A stretch of DNA of 14,551 nt. Source: Fomitopsis serialis (Eukaryota > Basidiomycota > Agaricomycetes > Polyporales > Fomitopsidaceae). Within the stretch, counting starts at the first letter, position 1. Each line of letters begins with the position of its first letter. Location of the stretch: NCBI RefSeq assembly GCF_022376445.1, contig NW_025955692.1, positions 1-14,551 on the forward strand. Direction: 5' to 3'. Positions 11,404 through 14,551 of the stretch are shown here, in pieces. The notes below the pieces were generated by a model that was given only the letters and a program-made list of their open reading frames with translations, was not told where the DNA came from and made no database searches. The translations under genes were made by a program, and so were the position numbers.

Positions 11404-14400
11404 ATGGCGGACCAAGCACCTGAGTCCCCCTCTCCGAAAGGAGCTAACTCGCCCGTGGATCCACCCCAATTGGGTGGATCACCGAAGCGAGGTGAACAAC
11501 CTTACACGTCGAGAGTATCGCCGAGAGGAGCTCGCGTGTTTAGTGACGAACGATTGGTTGCGTCACCAGACAGCGGAGCCAGACCTCATTCAGCGAGGAT
11601 ATCTCCGGCACGTCCGGAAGGAAGCGGACGTGTCCGAACGCCCGAGGAAAAGAAGTCGAGCAACGCCAGTAAATCTGCACGCTCGACGTCAGCCAAACCG
11701 AAGGGTTCGCCTGGGTCCCGTCGCGGGACTCAGTCGGGCGCATCGGCGATGATCCTGGCGATTCGAGGCCATGCTAAGAGACTCGGAGCAGCCAACACGG
11801 AGGCTATCGAGGCTCTTCAGCGTGAGTCCGAGGCCAAGTTCATCCAGCTAAGAAGGGATCTCAACGCGGGAGTTGAAGAGTTCATGAACGAAATGGCCAA
11901 CTACGTCGAGGCAAGAATCCCGAACAAGCCAGGAGGAGAATCGGGAACGGAGGCCGACAACGAGACAGACGAACCAAGTTCGTCGCCTCGGAAGTCGAGT
12001 CCGCCCATGAGCAAAGGCAAGGAGCGTGAAAGGCCGGAACGAGCAGAAAGCATGTTCGGCGGATGGGGGAAGGCTAGGCCTACGACCGTTGAAACTGAAG
12101 ACGAGTCGTCGAATGATATACCGACGCAGCGACCGCCGCCAAGGACGCCCCCAGCGGCGACCTCGACACCGGCGCGGCCGGATATCAACGCGGATCCCAA
12201 TATGAGTTTCGCAGCAGCAAACTTGGTCCTCCCCAAGGGAAGGAACGAGTCGGACGCGGAATTCGCGAGGCGAATGGCAGCCGCGGAACGGCTAGCCAGT
12301 ACCCTAGGAGGCACTGCCCAAGCAGTACCCCCAACCCCGGGTCCCGTACCAACGGAACCACGGAAACCGAGACCTGGTGAACCGGGATTCACTAGGTCTC
12401 CGTACCGTACATCGGGGCCGGGGTACGCGTTCTTCCAGACGAAGGACGGACCTGTACCATCAAAGGATCCGCCCCCTCACATGCCAGGTCCCGCACCTCC
12501 ACCGAGAACCGGCGGCGGTGCAACAAGGACCGAGAACGACGGGTATAGGTACACAGCAAGTGGGGTACCTATACCGCCAGTTCCTCAGAAACCGAACGTT
12601 GTGTTCGAACCAGGAGTTGGAGGCTCAAGCGCTTCTAACTCCGGGAACGACCCAACCAAGGCGAAAGAAGGCGGGGTTGGCTATGGGAGATTCCAGGCGT
12701 ACTCATACATGGGTACGAGCCGGGACCCTCAGAGCGTAAGCACCGCCCCAGCACGCACGCGAACCGCGTTAGACCCCTTGGCAAGGTCGAGGGAGAAGTG
12801 CTGGAACATGATCCAGACCATGGTAGGGGATCCACCAATGGATGACCCTCCCATGTACCTGCGATCCGTTAAGCTTCAAACCCCTGCGGCCTGGAGCGGC
12901 GAAGACGATCTGTACAAGTTCGAAGAGTGGCTCTACAAGCTCCTCTCGTACTTCCAGACGCTCCGCGTAACAGGACCGCGGATGGACGCGGATAGGCTCC
13001 GCATGCTAGGCGACTCACTTACTGGGGAACCCAGTATGTGGTACATCCGTAGCATAAACTATACGAAACCGAACCAGCCCGCCTGGATGTTCGCCGATGT
13101 AATAATGATACTACATGAGCGGTACATCCGACGGGATGGTGAGATCGAGGCGGCCGAAGCATTCTATGGCGCGAAATACACCCAGAAGGGCGGTGCCATA
13201 GATTTGATCGACCGGTTGACTCGGTATGGCGAACGTATGGCTGAGAAGCCAAGCCCGTACGTGTGGAAAGGCAAATTTATGTCTGCCCTTCCCCGCGACG
13301 TCGAGAACCACCTCAGGAACACTTGCATGCTCACACCGGAGAGGTCTGAGCTGCAGGAGATCATTGAGAAGACCAATGAGTACGAGCACGCCCAGCGATC
13401 TCAGAAAGCGGGATCGGCGCTGTGGCTGCAACGTATGGTAACTACCGCCAAGGATGGTGGTAGTGCCAATACGAAGGCAGCAACGCCTGCCACCACCAGT
13501 AACAAGAATACCGGCGGTGGTCAGTCGTTGAACAAGGGGAAGAAACCCTTTGTACCACGATTCAAGACAGGCACACAGATGGACGGTGCGAACTTCAGGT
13601 CTGGGAACCAGATGGATGGATCGGCCAGCAGGTTCCAGAAGACTCCTGCTCCAACCGGCAAGACGACCACCGATGGTCGTCCGTACGGAGGTTACAGCAA
13701 GACGTACCCGAAGAAGGTCCAGATGCATGCCGGACGCGTCGCTGAAGAAAGCGATGCGGACGCCATGCATCAGACTGACCAGCCGGTCGAAGAGACGTCG
13801 GAACGGGAAGAAGTCAACGCAGTGGACACTGAGGATGCTAGGACAGGTATCGAAACCGACCAGCACCCTCAGTCCGACTACGGAGACTACGCATACGATG
13901 ACCCAGGAGAAAACTCTCCTGTGGACGATCGTAGCGAAGATGACGAAGAGGGACACACCGTCCACATGGGTTCAATGTGGATGGGTGCGATGCGGATTGA
14001 GCGACAACAGTCGACCCAACAACGCCATGAACAGCTGGCCCACCAGTCGTACGATGCCGCAATGACCGACATCGTGCGCTCGTGTGCCATGCAAGTCATG
14101 CCCTCGGCGAGGTCGATGAAGGCAGCCTGGCTATACGACTCGAAGATTCGACGAACGTCGGATCTGAAAGACCAGCCCAAGCGCGCCCCCGACTCGCAGC
14201 AAACACTATGCGCGGAAGTCGACGTCAACGGCGTGAAGGCGTACACTCTGTTTGACACAGGGTGCACGACCGACACTATATCACCGGAGTTGGCGTACCT
14301 GTCCAAGGCTGACAGGGTTGATCTCAAGGAGCAGATCAACCTGCAGCTTGGAACGAAGGGCAGTCGCACCACCATAAATTATGGTGCGCTGCCGAAGATT

Positions 14401-14551
14401 ACGGTTGGCCCCGTCAACAACGTCAACTACGTCGATGTCGTTGACATCGACCGGTATGATATGGTGCTAGGCACCACGTTCTGCAATGCGCATAACGTGG
14501 TCCTAGACTTTCGTACGCGGAAGATCTGGATTGACGGCGTAGACATCCCTG
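11404..14551 (+). CDS. gag-pro: Gypsy Gag-protease polyprotein (N-terminal 1049 codons, no stop in window)
   Basis: One frame stays open from ATG 11404 to the window end. Residues 1-115 are Pro/Ser/Arg-rich; about 115-180 look helical, possibly coiled coil (QRESEAKFIQLRRDL); 180-470 are Pro/Gly-rich and disordered. The retrotransposon Gag core spans about 480-665, with LQTPAAWSGEDDLYKFEEWL and the typical ERYIRRDGEIEAAEAFYGAK. A Lys/Gly-rich tail (NKGKKPF near 710) and an acidic stretch (about 765-850) follow. An aspartic protease begins near 930: catalytic D951-T952-G953 in TLFDTGCTTD, and YDMVLGTTF near 1018. Gag and protease share one frame without a shift. I find no CCHC zinc knuckle; the region between core and protease has one cysteine near its end. 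The protein would assemble particles and mature itself; RT/IN should follow downstream. Confidence 0.88.
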   Translation, partial: MADQAPESPSPKGANSPVDPPQLGGSPKRGEQPYTSRVSPRGARVFSDERLVASPDSGARPHSARISPARPEGSGRVRTPEEKKSSNASKSARSTSAKPKGSPGSRRGTQSGASAMILAIRGHAKRLGAANTEAIEALQRESEAKFIQLRRDLNAGVEEFMNEMANYVEARIPNKPGGESGTEADNETDEPSSSPRKSSPPMSKGKERERPERAESMFGGWGKARPTTVETEDESSNDIPTQRPPPRTPPAATSTPARPDINADPNMSFAAANLVLPKGRNESDAEFARRMAAAERLASTLGGTAQAVPPTPGPVPTEPRKPRPGEPGFTRSPYRTSGPGYAFFQTKDGPVPSKDPPPHMPGPAPPPRTGGGATRTENDGYRYTASGVPIPPVPQKPNVVFEPGVGGSSASNSGNDPTKAKEGGVGYGRFQAYSYMGTSRDPQSVSTAPARTRTALDPLARSREKCWNMIQTMVGDPPMDDPPMYLRSVKLQTPAAWSGEDDLYKFEEWLYKLLSYFQTLRVTGPRMDADRLRMLGDSLTGEPSMWYIRSINYTKPNQPAWMFADVIMILHERYIRRDGEIEAAEAFYGAKYTQKGGAIDLIDRLTRYGERMAEKPSPYVWKGKFMSALPRDVENHLRNTCMLTPERSELQEIIEKTNEYEHAQRSQKAGSALWLQRMVTTAKDGGSANTKAATPATTSNKNTGGGQSLNKGKKPFVPRFKTGTQMDGANFRSGNQMDGSASRFQKTPAPTGKTTTDGRPYGGYSKTYPKKVQMHAGRVAEESDADAMHQTDQPVEETSEREEVNAVDTEDARTGIETDQHPQSDYGDYAYDDPGENSPVDDRSEDDEEGHTVHMGSMWMGAMRIERQQSTQQRHEQLAHQSYDAAMTDIVRSCAMQVMPSARSMKAAWLYDSKIRRTSDLKDQPKRAPDSQQTLCAEVDVNGVKAYTLFDTGCTTDTISPELAYLSKADRVDLKEQINLQLGTKGSRTTINYGALPKITVGPVNNVNYVDVVDIDRYDMVLGTTFCNAHNVVLDFRTRKIWIDGVDIP
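11458..11480 (+). repeat. Perfect 9-bp inverted repeat in gag
   Basis: Arms GATCCACCC (11458-11466) and GGGTGGATC (11472-11480), 5-nt loop. Nearby 11609-11632 has CACGTCCG/CGGACGTG (8 bp, loop 8) and 11715-11729 GTCCCG/CGGGAC (loop 3). Confidence 0.88.
12542..12575 (+). repeat. Perfect 11-bp inverted repeat in gag
   Basis: Arms GGTATAGGTAC (12542-12552) and GTACCTATACC (12565-12575), 12-nt loop, within the disordered part of Gag. Confidence 0.88.
13662..13681 (+). repeat. GACGACC/GGTCGTC inverted repeat in gag
   Basis: Perfect 7-bp arms, 6-nt loop. The arm is the same motif as the core of families 1 and 5 in the nested element. Other 7-bp perfect stems in this frame: 13904-13921 (CAGGAGA/TCTCCTG), 14370-14386 (CACCATA/TATGGTG) and 14433-14449 (CGATGTC/GACATCG). 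Confidence 0.8.

Larger units (their letters stand above)
11019..14551 (+). mobile_element. Ty3/gypsy-type LTR retrotransposon, left part (runs off the window)
   Basis: 5' LTR (11019-11319), short leader, then a continuous Gag-protease frame from 11404. RT, RNase H and integrase would lie beyond the window. Assignment to Ty3/gypsy rests on the Gag core and on the order Gag then retropepsin; it cannot be confirmed without pol. The LTR start TGTAACGGG resembles that of the nested element. Confidence 0.82.

Noticed and set aside
11369..11752. 127-codon ORF overlapping the start of gag
   Set aside because: Wrong frame relative to the Gag-protease frame and no family resemblance. Kept only as a possible upstream ORF.

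Overview
The window looks like repeat-rich nuclear DNA of a filamentous fungus, most likely a basidiomycete. The case rests on one gene with five GT-AG introns of 53-70 bp and on nested Ty1/copia and Ty3/gypsy LTR retrotransposons. I see no bacterial-style operons, tRNA, rRNA or CRISPR array.

Layout. (1) 1-206 and 7570-8465 are the two halves of a decayed Copia element: the end of pol (RT tail, RNase H), a polypurine tract and a 3' LTR. (2) Inside its pol sits a complete, very young LTR element at 207-7569. Its two 203-bp LTRs are identical by eye, it is flanked by a 5-bp duplication (tcgcg), and removing it with one duplication copy restores the Copia frame exactly. (3) 8466-11018 carries a six-exon DDE-superfamily (pogo/Jerky-like) transposase gene, abutted upstream by the Copia LTR. 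(4) 11019-14551 is the left part of a Gypsy element: LTR, leader and one open Gag-protease frame that runs off the window end.

The unusual object is the inserted element. It has no recognisable RT, integrase, RNase H or protease. Its interior is almost entirely one 2202-codon ORF of repeats whose DNA forms dozens of short perfect or near-perfect inverted repeats: arms of 6-11 bp, loops of about 1-14 nt. Fourteen have perfect arms of at least 9 bp with loops of at most 14 nt, where simple 4^-n reasoning predicts fewer than one. Across repeat copies the stem sequences change but pairing is often kept by paired substitutions, including synonymous-synonymous pairs. Perfect hairpins also lie outside the ORF, just after the 5' LTR and in the 3' untranslated part. 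So the palindromes appear maintained at nucleic-acid level while the frame stays open. I propose a non-autonomous 'hairpin-array' LTR retroelement, probably mobilised in trans. The neighbouring Gypsy element shares LTR-end features (TGTAACGG, then GTTAC[GC]GTAT) and is itself hairpin-rich, so it is a candidate relative or helper. That link is inference.
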